This document shows, in pieces, positions 52,662 through 62,035 of a stretch of 64,000 nucleotides of DNA; positions within the stretch are counted from its first letter, which is position 1; every line of letters starts with the position of its first letter. The position numbers were made by a program, and so were the translations under genes. The DNA lies in assembly GCF_015594925.2 (NCBI RefSeq), contig NZ_CP087591.1, positions 186,001 to 250,000 of the forward strand, given 5' to 3'. The notes beneath the pieces were generated by a model. The model made no database searches. It saw nothing but the letters and a program-made list of their open reading frames with translations, and had not been told where the DNA came from. Source of the DNA: Vibrio sp. VB16. GTDB lineage: Bacteria > Pseudomonadota > Gammaproteobacteria > Enterobacterales > Vibrionaceae.

Positions 52662-53336
52662 CTACTCAGTAACGACGGTAGCTTCTTCAATAATCAGGTC
52701 ATACTTATAACCGTAACCAAAGTCTTTATTCAGTGTCAGCGTGCCGGTAATCGTCACGATATCACCTACACGAGCAGAATCTGCAGTCGTGATGGTGAGG
52801 TCATTCAAGCCCGTTGCTGGATCACTCGTACCATCTTGAATATGTAACCAGTTCTTTTTCATTATCTGAGGGCTAAATTTTACCACTTTACCTCGTAACA
52901 CAACGGTTTTTCCAGACAGGGCTTCTTTCTGAGCCACGATGTCTGCAACGGTCTTACCACCCTCTGCTGGCGTTATTTTGCCTATAGCGACGCCAGACTG
53001 CGCCGCCTTACCCGATGCAGCGATTGGTGCACTATTGCCATTGTGGATGGCATTAACAAAGTAGATAACGTCGAAATCACGATCGAGGCTTTTGCTGTGA
53101 AACTGAGTCATGCCAATGCCTTCTTCGTTAAACGACACAACATCACCCACATTTATCTGAGCGCTAGGGCCTGCAAACCATCGCTGCTCTGACTCTAGTT
53201 CCACTAGCACATAGGCGTAGCCACCTGAATTCATCGCTTCTAACACTTTTCCTGAAAGATTCGCGCTCTCAGAGGCAAATGCTCTAGGTAAAAGTGTGAC
53301 GAACATAATAACAACAAGATTAACAAATTTTTTCAA
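52662..53336 (-). CDS. Exported OB-fold protein
   Basis: The 224-residue protein has a signal peptide (VNLVVIMFVTLLPRAFA) and two halves. The C-terminal half (SGKTVVLRGKVVKFSPQIMKKNWLHIQDGTSD...GDIVTITGTLTLNKDFGYGYKYDLIIEEA) is an OB-fold of the tRNA-anticodon-like group seen in exported proteins. The N-terminal half (LSGKVLEAMNSGGYAYVLVEL) is a related beta-domain. It probably works with the lipoprotein downstream in the periplasm. The ligand is unknown. Confidence 0.72.
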   Translation of the reverse strand: MKKFVNLVVIMFVTLLPRAFASESANLSGKVLEAMNSGGYAYVLVELESEQRWFAGPSAQINVGDVVSFNEEGIGMTQFHSKSLDRDFDVIYFVNAIHNGNSAPIAASGKAAQSGVAIGKITPAEGGKTVADIVAQKEALSGKTVVLRGKVVKFSPQIMKKNWLHIQDGTSDPATGLNDLTITTADSARVGDIVTITGTLTLNKDFGYGYKYDLIIEEATVVTE

Positions 53337-53467
53337 TTTCCCAGTCCTTTAAAGATAACTTGGCCGCAGCTATTCACATTGAGCATCATTTCACTCGGAA
53401 CAGTGCGGCCTTTTGATATAAATACGATTAATGCACAGATTATATCAATTTCAGTACCTTCGTGTCG

Positions 53468-55627
53468 TTAACCACGTCGCCATGTATGATATTTCTCTAA
53501 TAAACGAAGAATAGTTTGCGGTGCGTGATCCCGTTTCCACTCACCTGCCGCATATTTGTTCGCTTCTGCCCAGGTTGGATAGCTATGAATTGTACCCAGT
53601 ATCTTATTCAAACCAAGGCCATGTTTCATGGCCAAAACAAATTCTGCAATCAAATCACCCGCGTGCTCAGATACAATGGTCACGCCTAATATTTTGTCTT
53701 TGCCTTTTGGTGTAATCACTTTAATGAAGCCGTCGGTTGCACTCTCTGTAATGGCCCTATCAAGCTCTTTAAACTCGAATCGAGTTACCTCATAGTCGAT
53801 TCCTTTCTCTTGCGCTTCGTACTCATTGATACCCACTCTGGCAACTTCTGGATCGATGAAGGTTGTCCATGGGATCACTCGGTAATCTACCTTGAATTTT
53901 TTGAACTGCCCAAACAGAGCATTAACAGCGGCATACCAACCTTGATGAGCGGCGACGTGTGTAAATTGATATGGGCCGACAATGTCACCTGCTGCGAAGA
54001 TGTTAGGATGAAGCGTTTCCAAATATTCGTTAGTTACGACCGTACGATTGGTTTCAATACCCAGATCTTCAAGCCCGTAACCATCGAGACGAGCACTACG
54101 ACCTACGGCACAAAGAAGTTGGTCATATTCGATCTCAATCTCTTGTTCTTGGTGCTTAACAACAATGTATTTTTTACCATCTTTCAGTTCACATCGGAGA
54201 GCTTGATGAGAGGTAAGTATATTCACACCACTTTTTTGCAATGCTTTGGTCGCAAACTCTGAAACCTCGAGATCTTCTCGAATCATGATTCGATCGGCCA
54301 TCTCAATTTGAATCACGTTTGAGCCTAACCTTGAAAAAGACTGCGCCAGCTCAGAACCAATTGGACCGCCACCCAACACGACCAGTTTTTCTGGTGCAGT
54401 ATCAAGTTTCGCAAACTCAGTCCATAGCGTATCGCTGGTTACATAGCCGGCTTCTTCAATGCCTGGTAACGGCGGAACAAATGGACGAGCACCTGTGGCA
54501 ATAACAATGCTACGAGCGGTCAGCTTAGTCGATGACCCATCTTCATAGGCGATCTCCACCGTCCACGGGTCCAGTAATCTTCCGTAACCTTTTACAACAT
54601 CAACACCAAGGCTGGTATAGCGTTCCACACTGTCATGGGGTGCAACTTCTGCTATAACGTCATGAACACGTTGCATCACTTTTTTAAAGGAAAATTGAGG
54701 AATCGAATCTTCTAAACCATAATGATGGGCATTTTTGATATGATTCGCCATTTTGGCGCTTTTAATAATTGCTTTGCTTGGTACACAACCGTAATTCAGA
54801 CAATCCCCACCCATTTCTCCGGCTTCTATTAAGGTCACTTTAGCCTTTACTGCTGCCGCGATATAGCTGGTCACCAACCCACCAGCACCAGCACCAATAA
54901 CAATTAAGTTGCGATCAAATTTCTTTGGTTTTGTCCAATTTTTGCTTACTGCATCTTTTTTCATTTTATTAACTACCATTTTTGCAATGAATGGAATAAG
55001 GCCCAACAATGAAAATGACAACATCAACTTCACGGAAAGGACGCTAGAGACACTATCGATCTGAGCGAGTTGTGTTCCTGCATTCACATAAGCGGCGGTC
55101 ACAGGAATCATCCCTAACGCGCTTACCCAATAAAACGTCCATGCTCTCAGTGCTGTCACACTCATCAATATATTTACAATAAAGTAAGGAAATATAGGGA
55201 TTAACCGTAACGAAAATAAATAGACGGCCCCCTCTTTTTTTATCCCTTGGTTTATCGTGGCTAATTGTTCTGGAAAACGGTTTTTGATAAATTCTCGAAG
55301 TAAATAACGAGAAATCAAGAAAGCAAAAAGCGCTCCAATACTTGACGCTATTACTGCTATGCCAACTCCCTCAACTAACCCAAACAGCGCACCTGATGTC
55401 AGTGTTAACAGCCCGGAACCAGGTAAAGAGAGTGTAGCAACCGAAACATACAGCAGTATAAATCCACCGATAACTAAAACAGGTGACTCTGTTCTCCACT
55501 GTTTAAATTTAGTAATCGACCCTTTTAGTTCATCGAGCGTTACTAAAGATTGCATGTCAAAATAAATCGCTAAACAGAGCAATATTGCTAATGCCAATAG
55601 CATCTGGTTTTTTTGGGGCATCAACAT
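53468..55627 (-). CDS. TVP38/DedA-like membrane domain fused to a flavin disulfide reductase
   Basis: The 719-residue protein joins two units. Residues 1-225 are a TVP38/TMEM64 (SNARE-associated) membrane domain with the family motif region (GALFGLVEGVGIAVIASSIGALFAFLISRYLLR). Residues about 235-719 are a class I pyridine nucleotide-disulfide oxidoreductase with FAD motif VIGAGAGGLVTSYIAAA, redox pair C276/C281 in GGDCLNYGCVPSKAI, and the C-terminal dimer interface. It resembles mercuric reductase or dihydrolipoamide dehydrogenase but has no C-terminal vicinal cysteines of MerA. It presumably anchors electron transfer at the inner membrane. Confidence 0.88.
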   Translation of the reverse strand: MLMPQKNQMLLALAILLCLAIYFDMQSLVTLDELKGSITKFKQWRTESPVLVIGGFILLYVSVATLSLPGSGLLTLTSGALFGLVEGVGIAVIASSIGALFAFLISRYLLREFIKNRFPEQLATINQGIKKEGAVYLFSLRLIPIFPYFIVNILMSVTALRAWTFYWVSALGMIPVTAAYVNAGTQLAQIDSVSSVLSVKLMLSFSLLGLIPFIAKMVVNKMKKDAVSKNWTKPKKFDRNLIVIGAGAGGLVTSYIAAAVKAKVTLIEAGEMGGDCLNYGCVPSKAIIKSAKMANHIKNAHHYGLEDSIPQFSFKKVMQRVHDVIAEVAPHDSVERYTSLGVDVVKGYGRLLDPWTVEIAYEDGSSTKLTARSIVIATGARPFVPPLPGIEEAGYVTSDTLWTEFAKLDTAPEKLVVLGGGPIGSELAQSFSRLGSNVIQIEMADRIMIREDLEVSEFATKALQKSGVNILTSHQALRCELKDGKKYIVVKHQEQEIEIEYDQLLCAVGRSARLDGYGLEDLGIETNRTVVTNEYLETLHPNIFAAGDIVGPYQFTHVAAHQGWYAAVNALFGQFKKFKVDYRVIPWTTFIDPEVARVGINEYEAQEKGIDYEVTRFEFKELDRAITESATDGFIKVITPKGKDKILGVTIVSEHAGDLIAEFVLAMKHGLGLNKILGTIHSYPTWAEANKYAAGEWKRDHAPQTILRLLEKYHTWRRG

Positions 55628-55934
55628 TTTACCTTCATTGCAGAGATACTAATGTTATCTACTTTTTTCAGTTCAAAGTAAACAAGCGACTCATTAATGT
55701 CTTGCTCTGGCTTTTAAATAGAAAGGTTAGACGGATAATTAATTTCATTAAGACGAAAATTTCTTTATAAGGTGCTTTAATACGATATTGCTGATCAGTG
55801 AATTTTACAGCTTGATATGTAACTTTATTAAATCAGATCAAATAAACCTGACTTCGTAGACCGCGCAAAAGCAGCTATTCCATCAGGTTTATGAGTATTT
55901 AAAGCCGAGTCAGGAAAACCCCGCAATGAGAATG
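55628..55934. other. Gap between the TVP38-fusion and YghU-type genes
   Basis: This 307-base gap should hold the TVP38-fusion promoter and the GST gene's 3' end. The hairpin at 55842-55892 is the only structure seen; no gene is evident. Confidence 0.55.
55842..55892. terminator. Long-loop hairpin downstream of the YghU-type gene
   Basis: ATAAACCTGA and TCAGGTTTAT form a perfect 10-bp stem around a 31-base loop, 43 bases past the GST stop on the minus strand. The loop is long, so a weak terminator or a protein site are both possible. Confidence 0.4.
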
Positions 55935-56792
55935 CTAAGGCTTAAGTTTCATGGCATTGGTAATGTCATCGGCACTATGGCGTTCCGCGACGGCTTCCCA
56001 ATCTTCACCCCAAGAACGGTTTACAATTCGTCCTCTTTGAACGGCAGGTCGATCGGCGATTTGATGGGTCCACCGAACCAGATTGGGGTAACTTTTCACG
56101 TCTAGGAATTCAGCGGCATCATAAACATTGCCAAGTACCAGATTACCGTACCATGGCCAAATAGCGATGTCTGCGATGCTATATTCTTCACCCGCAATAT
56201 AGGGTGTTTGTGCTAATTGCTTATCCAGCAAATCAAGCTGTCGTTTGATTTCCATTGAAAAACGATTAATGGGGTATTCGAATTTCTCCGGCGCGTAGGC
56301 GTAAAAATGACCAAACCCACCGCCTAAATATGGCGCACTCCCGTGTAACCAGAACAACCAATTCATCACAGACGCTCGCTGCGCACCGTTGGTTGGTAAA
56401 AAGCTATCAAACTTTTCTGCTAGGTACAAAAGTATAGAACCAGATTCAAATAGCATCGTGGATGCATCGACAGAATGATCAACTAATGCAGGGATTTTAG
56501 AGTTAGGGTTAACCTCGACAAAACCAGAAGAGAACTGGTCTCCTTCCATTATATTAATTAGATGTGCATCATATTCCGCTTCGCTTTTACCTATCGCAAG
56601 CAACTCCTCAAGCATGATCGTCACTTTCTGACCATTTGGCGTCCCCATAGAATACAGCTGTATTGGATGTTCACCGATAGGAAGCGGTTTATCATGCGTA
56701 GCCCCTGACACAGGACGGTTGATACTGGCCCATGTTCCACCACTTTCCGTGCTGTCAGACCAGACTTTTGGTGGTATATATTCATTTCCCAT
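55935..56792 (-). CDS. yghU: YghU-type glutathione S-transferase (disulfide reductase)
   Basis: The 285-residue protein matches YghU along its length: INRPVSGATHDKPLP at the start, PNGQKVTIMLEELLAIG, VEVNPNSKIPALVDHS, FESGSILLYLAEKF, GGGFGHFYAYAPEK and AVQRGRIVNR. YghU-like GSTs bind two glutathiones and reduce organic disulfides. Its upstream palindrome is nearly identical to that before the FrnE-like gene, placing both in one thiol-stress regulon. Confidence 0.93.
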   Translation of the reverse strand: MGNEYIPPKVWSDSTESGGTWASINRPVSGATHDKPLPIGEHPIQLYSMGTPNGQKVTIMLEELLAIGKSEAEYDAHLINIMEGDQFSSGFVEVNPNSKIPALVDHSVDASTMLFESGSILLYLAEKFDSFLPTNGAQRASVMNWLFWLHGSAPYLGGGFGHFYAYAPEKFEYPINRFSMEIKRQLDLLDKQLAQTPYIAGEEYSIADIAIWPWYGNLVLGNVYDAAEFLDVKSYPNLVRWTHQIADRPAVQRGRIVNRSWGEDWEAVAERHSADDITNAMKLKP

Positions 56793-56889
56793 AATGTGCC
56801 CCTATCGTATCGTTGAATTTATTTTGACGAATAGATCGCCATTGAGTGATAAAAATGTAGCCTGTTAGCGACAATTATTCAAGACTTAT

Positions 56890-56906
56890 TTGAACGATTG
56901 TTCATT
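56890..56906. promoter_or_regulatory. Palindromic operator of the yghU-type gene
   Basis: The reverse strand reads AATGAACAATCGTTCAA, identical to the site at 49865-49881 except for one base. It lies 98-114 bases upstream of the GST start. Confidence 0.6.
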
Positions 56907-56989
56907 TTAAATCAAGCTACCATCTCTTATTTATTCCTACAGAAAGATAAGTGATTAAAAGCACAGCGAAGGAAGAGAGTTTTATAGCA

Positions 56990-58207
56990 TCAATGGTTGA
57001 TCTGATGAATGTATTTCATCAACTCCATTCGGGTTTCGTCGCTCACTTGGCTATGCCAAAAGCCACCAAGATAGGCGAGTAACGGAATGCCAAACATCAA
57101 GAGTAAAAGAAGAATCAAAACGCCGCGTGAGGTGACATTCTTACCTGTTGGTAGCCTTACTCCCAACGCCTTTTTCTGAGGACATGCGCTAACACAACGC
57201 ATGCAAGCCTGACACTCATCGGTACGAACGGTTTCTACAGTATGAACCTTAATTCTTGCCGGACAGGCTCGTGTGCACTTATCACAGTCCATCCCTTTGG
57301 TCTCATTTAAACAATGCGCTGTATCCCTTCTTACTTTGAGTGGACTAAAGAAACTCAATAAACCTAACACCGCTCCATAAGGACATAAATATCGACAAAA
57401 GGCTCTGTCTTGCCATACAACTAAGGCCAAAACCAAACCAATCAATATCCCTTCAATCAGGCTCGGTGTGATAAAAAACATGCCCATTTTGAGGTCCGCT
57501 ATTTTTTGATAATAGCCATTGAGATAATGAGGTAGAGCATTGCTTGGCATAGCGAGAACTACGATATAAAGCAACCCAACAAGCAGCAAGTATTTCACCA
57601 TTCTTAGTGGCCAGTCGACCCAACTTGGTGGCAAAAATTTACCCTTAATGAAGCGAGTACGCAGTTGATATAGATAGGTGCCTGCATGACCAAGTGGACA
57701 GATCCACCCGCAAAAAGCGCGCTTACACAACACGCCACTAAGCAATACGGTAAATAACATTACCGCTGCGGCTGGATGATTTTGGTCCCACAGACCTAGC
57801 ATGATGATGGCTTTTAATTCAAGGCCACCTGCAATGGGTAAAAACGCATCCACCACATCCGGTCGAGTTAAACCGACAGTGACACCATTACCTAACAGCG
57901 CGTAATAAACCACATACTGAATTCCAACCAACAACATAGACAGAGACATGAGATGTTGTATCCAATCTCTTAAGGTGTTTTCACGGGTCTCACCACGTGC
58001 TAATTCTGGTTGAAATCGATGTAATGCTATCACCGAAACAAGCCCGATAGCCGCGCCCAACATTAATGGCCAATAAAGCGTCGCGGCCAGAGCACCAAAT
58101 AGCATAAGAATAGTGAGGATCATGCCCCAAGTCTGCTTACTCCAGTACAGTAAATTTAAACAAAAAATCAAACCGCTCATTAAGATAACGGATTCTAAAA
58201 TAGACAT
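56990..58207 (-). CDS. NapH/NosR-like membrane polyferredoxin
   Basis: The 405-residue protein has about six to eight membrane helices, two CxxxCP motifs typical of NapH/NosR (CGWICPLGH and CRYLCPYGA), and two C-terminal [4Fe-4S] sites (CDKCTRACPARIKV and CQACMRCVSACPQKKALG). Such proteins move electrons between quinols and periplasmic partners. It stands alone here, with no nap or nos genes nearby. FtrD of FTR1-type iron systems is also a polyferredoxin, but this gene lies 33 kb from the FTR1 cluster. Confidence 0.85.
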   Translation of the reverse strand: MSILESVILMSGLIFCLNLLYWSKQTWGMILTILMLFGALAATLYWPLMLGAAIGLVSVIALHRFQPELARGETRENTLRDWIQHLMSLSMLLVGIQYVVYYALLGNGVTVGLTRPDVVDAFLPIAGGLELKAIIMLGLWDQNHPAAAVMLFTVLLSGVLCKRAFCGWICPLGHAGTYLYQLRTRFIKGKFLPPSWVDWPLRMVKYLLLVGLLYIVVLAMPSNALPHYLNGYYQKIADLKMGMFFITPSLIEGILIGLVLALVVWQDRAFCRYLCPYGAVLGLLSFFSPLKVRRDTAHCLNETKGMDCDKCTRACPARIKVHTVETVRTDECQACMRCVSACPQKKALGVRLPTGKNVTSRGVLILLLLLMFGIPLLAYLGGFWHSQVSDETRMELMKYIHQINH

Positions 58208-58482
58208 AATTCAACTCGTACGAGATACAACATCGTATGTAGATGTTTCGGTAATTTCGACTAGGATACTTATAAACAGCCGTCTCGAACAGAAAGGAAT
58301 GGTCGCTGAAGTCAATTCCGTGAGCACCTTCGTTATTAGTTTATTCTTCATTTGACAGCGGTCGAAAATTGCCGAGAATTTTGAGACAACAAGAAAGAGT
58401 AGTATTTTTTTCAAGTTCTTGTTTCAATACCTTCATTCAATTCCAACCTTCATTACTTTTACCTTAACGTGGATATTCATTA

Positions 58483-59289
58483 ATGTCACAACACAGTATA
58501 AAATTTATTGCCGCCGATATGGACGGTACTTTACTCAACGAAATGGGTAAACTAGATCCGAAATTTTTCGATATTTATCAAAAATTAGCGGAAAAAGGCA
58601 TTATCTTCGCAGCCGCTTCAGGACGCCAATACTACAGCTTGATCGAGACCTTCTCCCCCGCAGATCATGACATGATGTTTATTGCAGAGAATGGAACCTT
58701 AGTGATGCATCGCGGCGAGGAACTTTATAGCTGCACCATCGGCAAGCCCTCGGTAAAAAAGATTATCAATCAAGCACGCTCAATTGAAGATACGCATATC
58801 GTATTGTGTGGTAAGAAATCGGCTTACATAGAGACCACATCGCCACAGGCCATCAAAGAAATACAGAAATACTATCATCGCTGTGAATTTGTTGACGATT
58901 TACTCTCTGTTGAAGACGAATTCATTAAAGTCGCCATCTGCCACTTCGACGGGTCGGAAGAACACCTCTACCCGATAATTAACAGCAAATTCGGCCATGA
59001 CCATAAAGTGGTTGTTAGTGCAAAAGTTTGGCTTGATGTCATGAATGCGGTCGCGTCGAAAGGAGCCGCAATTGAACATCTCCAAAAGACGCTTGGCTTT
59101 AGCTTTGAAGAAACGATGAGTTTCGGCGATTACTTTAACGACGTTGAGATGCTTCAAGCAAGTTACCACTCTTACGCGATGGAAAATGCACATGAGAAAG
59201 TGAAGCAGTATGCTCGCTACCGTGCTCCGAGCAACCAAGAATCTGGAGTTTTAACCGTGATTAACGAATACCTACAAGGGTGTAAATAA
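58483..59289 (+). CDS. Cof-type HAD-IIB sugar phosphatase
   Basis: The 268-residue HAD phosphatase has motif I DMDGTLL with nucleophile D12 and D14, motif II in AAASGRQY, the Cof cap, and motif III/IV in ...VASKGAAIEHL... MSFGDYFNDVEML. Cof-type enzymes dephosphorylate sugar phosphates or cofactors such as PLP and FMN. It resembles YbiV/SupH. It is convergent with an EAL gene; a bidirectional terminator separates them. Confidence 0.9.
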   Translation: MSQHSIKFIAADMDGTLLNEMGKLDPKFFDIYQKLAEKGIIFAAASGRQYYSLIETFSPADHDMMFIAENGTLVMHRGEELYSCTIGKPSVKKIINQARSIEDTHIVLCGKKSAYIETTSPQAIKEIQKYYHRCEFVDDLLSVEDEFIKVAICHFDGSEEHLYPIINSKFGHDHKVVVSAKVWLDVMNAVASKGAAIEHLQKTLGFSFEETMSFGDYFNDVEMLQASYHSYAMENAHEKVKQYARYRAPSNQESGVLTVINEYLQGCK

Positions 59290-59304
59290 CACGGGCCTAA
59301 ACAT

Positions 59305-59353
59305 AACCAATTAAGCGAAAGTCTATTGTTCCTAAAGACTGGCTTAATTGGTT
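59305..59353. terminator. Bidirectional terminator between HAD and EAL genes
   Basis: AACCAATTAAGC and GCTTAATTGGTT form a perfect 12-bp stem, with AGTC/GACT pairing inside. It overlaps the last codons of the EAL gene. Confidence 0.75.
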
Positions 59354-60993
59354 AGTTTATAAATCAGCTGTTCGGCGTCTAATTTAGAAAGCGGCTTAGC
59401 GTAGTAATAGCCTTGTGCATAACCACAATCGAGCTTCTTCAAAAGGTCATTTTGCGCTTTTTCTTCTACACCTTCGGCCAAAATTTCCACATCAAGTACC
59501 TGACTCATTTTGATGATTTGTTTAACAAATTCTCTATCAACTTCTGTATTGCAGACATTCTGAATTAATGAACGATCCAACTTAAGTTTGTCTAACGACT
59601 GGTGGAACTCTCGTATCATACTTAAAGACGAATACCCGGCACCAAAGTCATCGATAGCGATACTGATTCCTAACGCTTTAACACGAACAATATTGTCATT
59701 TAAGGACACCAAATTTTTAGCAGATGCCGTTTCTGTGATTTCTAGTTCTACTAACTCGGTGGGACATTGAGTTTGATCTATAATCATTTTCAATCTGTCC
59801 ACGAATGTTGTCATTTCGAGTGTTTTAAACGAGATATTAATGGCTATTTTAGGTGGCTGCAATCCTTGCTCTTTCCAAGAAACTATCTGAGAACAGACCT
59901 TTTTGAAAACCCACAAATCAAAGTCAAAGTGCAATCCTATCTCTTCAGCAATCGTGACAAAAACATCTGGTGCAATATTTCCAAGTACATCATGACGCCA
60001 ACGTGATAGCGCTTCAAAACCGATAAGCTTCTCAGACGCGATCTCATACTGAGGTTGATAATGTATCTCTATTTTGTCGTTTTCTATTGCACTTGGCAGA
60101 GCATCAATAATGAGCTTATGAGAAAGTATATTGCCCAAGGTTTGAGACGTGGAAAATTGAATTTTTGATTCGCTATATTTTTTGGCTTCTAGCATAGCTG
60201 TTTCAGCGGCAATCTCTACGGCGTGAAAGCTATTATAACGAACACTATGCTCACTCACACCAATACTGAAGGACTTGCTAATTTTGATGCCTCTTAGCAG
60301 CGTCAGTGGTTTATCAGCCAACCGACAAAGCCTTTCACAAATAGAGGTAAGGCGGGCATTAAACGCATCATTAGACAGCTCATCTCGATTTTCTACTAAT
60401 ATTCCAAACTTGGCATTATTGAAGCGGGCAACGAGATTGTCGCTTTCAACAACCTCTTGGATTCTTTTGGCAAGCACCAAGAGATAGTCGTCACCAATGT
60501 CAAAACCATAGCGAAAGTTAATGGTAGAGAAATTATCCACATTCAAGAATATGAGCGCGAAGTTGTTTTTTTTGAAATCTTGACTGGTCAGTAAATGCTC
60601 TGATCGAGAAGCGATTGCCCAGCCATTTGATAGACCAGTAACTGGGTCGACAGATCTGTTTTGAAGTATACGAAAAGAGACGCTATAAGAATCACGCGCG
60701 CCTTCACAAACTTTGCAATGTAACTGGACAGGTATAGGATAAAAATAGGTGTTTTTTACTGTTGCGGACACCAATAAGCCGTTTTCGTTTAGGCTTGCAC
60801 TGGTTAAAAGTTGGCCTACAGAGCTAAATTGTTGGGCACTTTGATCGGTCAATGTGATGATATCTTGAAGCTCAGTTCCTGCGATATCTAACTCGCTATG
60901 GCCAACTTGTTCTGTGAATACATCATTGCACGCAGCAATCAGACCTTGCTTTACCACCAAAATAGGCAGCAGCATGTGTTCTATATCGTTCAT
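59344..60993 (-). CDS. PAS-GGDEF(degenerate)-EAL c-di-GMP phosphodiesterase
   Basis: The 549-residue protein has an N-terminal PAS-like region (residues 1-110), a degenerate GGDEF domain at about 115-275 whose motif reads FNNAKFGI, and a complete EAL domain. The EAL domain keeps FEALSRW, the INISFKTL Asn, ELEITE, IDDFGAGYSS, LKLDRS, EGVE and QGYYYAKPL. I expect phosphodiesterase activity with no cyclase activity; the GGDEF part may bind GTP. The lack of a membrane segment suggests it is cytoplasmic. Confidence 0.92.
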   Translation of the reverse strand: MNDIEHMLLPILVVKQGLIAACNDVFTEQVGHSELDIAGTELQDIITLTDQSAQQFSSVGQLLTSASLNENGLLVSATVKNTYFYPIPVQLHCKVCEGARDSYSVSFRILQNRSVDPVTGLSNGWAIASRSEHLLTSQDFKKNNFALIFLNVDNFSTINFRYGFDIGDDYLLVLAKRIQEVVESDNLVARFNNAKFGILVENRDELSNDAFNARLTSICERLCRLADKPLTLLRGIKISKSFSIGVSEHSVRYNSFHAVEIAAETAMLEAKKYSESKIQFSTSQTLGNILSHKLIIDALPSAIENDKIEIHYQPQYEIASEKLIGFEALSRWRHDVLGNIAPDVFVTIAEEIGLHFDFDLWVFKKVCSQIVSWKEQGLQPPKIAINISFKTLEMTTFVDRLKMIIDQTQCPTELVELEITETASAKNLVSLNDNIVRVKALGISIAIDDFGAGYSSLSMIREFHQSLDKLKLDRSLIQNVCNTEVDREFVKQIIKMSQVLDVEILAEGVEEKAQNDLLKKLDCGYAQGYYYAKPLSKLDAEQLIYKLTN

Positions 60994-61340
60994 TCACGCC
61001 TTCTGAGTTTTATAAGGAGAGGTTTTATTTGTCTACCACCTTAGAATGGTTTGGAGGTATTTGACATATTATTCTACTGCCATTAATTGCAGTTCTACTC
61101 TCTATCTGTTTAAAACTAAGACAAACTCTTCAATTGATCAATTTAAATTTTTATCTTGGACGGTGAGTTGTCTGATTTTGTTCATTATTGTACGTTGATT
61201 AGAGAACCAAAGCGTCGATGATTTTTATCTTTATATTGCGATGTATTAATACAACTCCCTTTGCAGGTGCTACTATATGCGGGATATTATCACTGAACGC
61301 CCATTTTCAACCCAACAACATTGACCTATTTTCAAACATT
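60994..61340. other. Gap between the EAL gene and the DUF202 genes
   Basis: This 347-base AT-rich gap should contain divergent promoters. TTGACA occurs at about 61060 but no good -10 follows at 17 bases. The reading frame of the DUF202 gene is open back to 61218, but that stretch does not look coding. Nothing else is seen. Confidence 0.5.
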
Positions 61341-61709
61341 ATGAATAGTAAACGCAAAGCACCAAAGACAAACTGGCGACGCTTAGGCGAAGCACCAGAC
61401 TATCGATTTTCTTTGGCAAATGAACGCACCTACCTAGCTTGGATAAGAACCGCGCTCGCGCTTTTGGCTGGTGCGATAGCAATAGACCAACTCACACCTG
61501 AATTAGCAAACCCTTCCGTACGTATTTTGCTGTCGATATTTCTGTGCCTATGTTCCGGTTTACTTGCGGTATTTGCTTACAAAAGGTGGTCTTCAAATGA
61601 GAAAGCCATGCGCAATAAAAGTGCATTGCCTTACACTGGTTTTTTAAAGCTTATTAGCGCAGTAATGTTATTTCTCACAGTAACCATTGTGTTAACTATC
61701 GCAATATGA
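61341..61709 (+). CDS. DUF202 membrane protein (YidH-like), first of a pair
   Basis: The ~122-residue protein has the DUF202 start (RFSLANERTYLAWIRTALALLAGAIAI) and three membrane helices. The ATG at 61341 gives the usual YidH length; an upstream frame to 61218 is unlikely coding. It overlaps the next gene as ATGA, so the two are translationally coupled. The function of the family is not settled. Confidence 0.78.
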   Translation: MNSKRKAPKTNWRRLGEAPDYRFSLANERTYLAWIRTALALLAGAIAIDQLTPELANPSVRILLSIFLCLCSGLLAVFAYKRWSSNEKAMRNKSALPYTGFLKLISAVMLFLTVTIVLTIAI

Positions 61710-62035
61710 AGAACAACGAGAGAGATCCCGGCTTGCAGCCTGAACGGACATCGATGTCATGGTTGCGTACTCATATGTTGATGTTTGGTCTCGGGGCATT
61801 ATTGACCCGAGTGGGTAAACATGGCGATAACTTACTGCTAATGGTGAACGGTTTTATACTGCTCACGTTTGCTTTTATTGGTCTCTATTATAGCCGTAAG
61901 CGATTTACCCAATTGCTCCGATATGATGAAGCCGTTGAAGACAGAGAGATTAGAGCGAAGAAGATATTGAGTGCTGTGATTGCTGTGTCTGCATTAGTTT
62001 ATGCTGCCTCTATCCTGTTTAGATATTTCTATTAA
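61706..62035 (+). CDS. DUF202 membrane protein (YidG-like), second of a pair
   Basis: The 109-residue protein begins NERDPGLQPERTSMSWLRTHMLMFGLGALLTR, the DUF202 pattern with an acidic-PERT start, and has three helices. It pairs with the preceding gene as yidG/yidH do in enterobacteria. Its end overlaps the convergent GGDEF gene by 17 bases. Confidence 0.78.
   Translation: MKNNERDPGLQPERTSMSWLRTHMLMFGLGALLTRVGKHGDNLLLMVNGFILLTFAFIGLYYSRKRFTQLLRYDEAVEDREIRAKKILSAVIAVSALVYAASILFRYFY

Noticed and set aside
56990..58207. Assigning the NapH-like polyferredoxin as FtrD of the FTR1 system
   Set aside because: It lies about 33 kb away on a separate transcript, and no FtrA/P19 or FtrB gene is present, so there is no support for the link.
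60994..61340. The upstream extension (from 61218) of the first DUF202 gene
   Set aside because: The extra 41 residues show no family similarity, and the ATG at 61341 gives the normal length.
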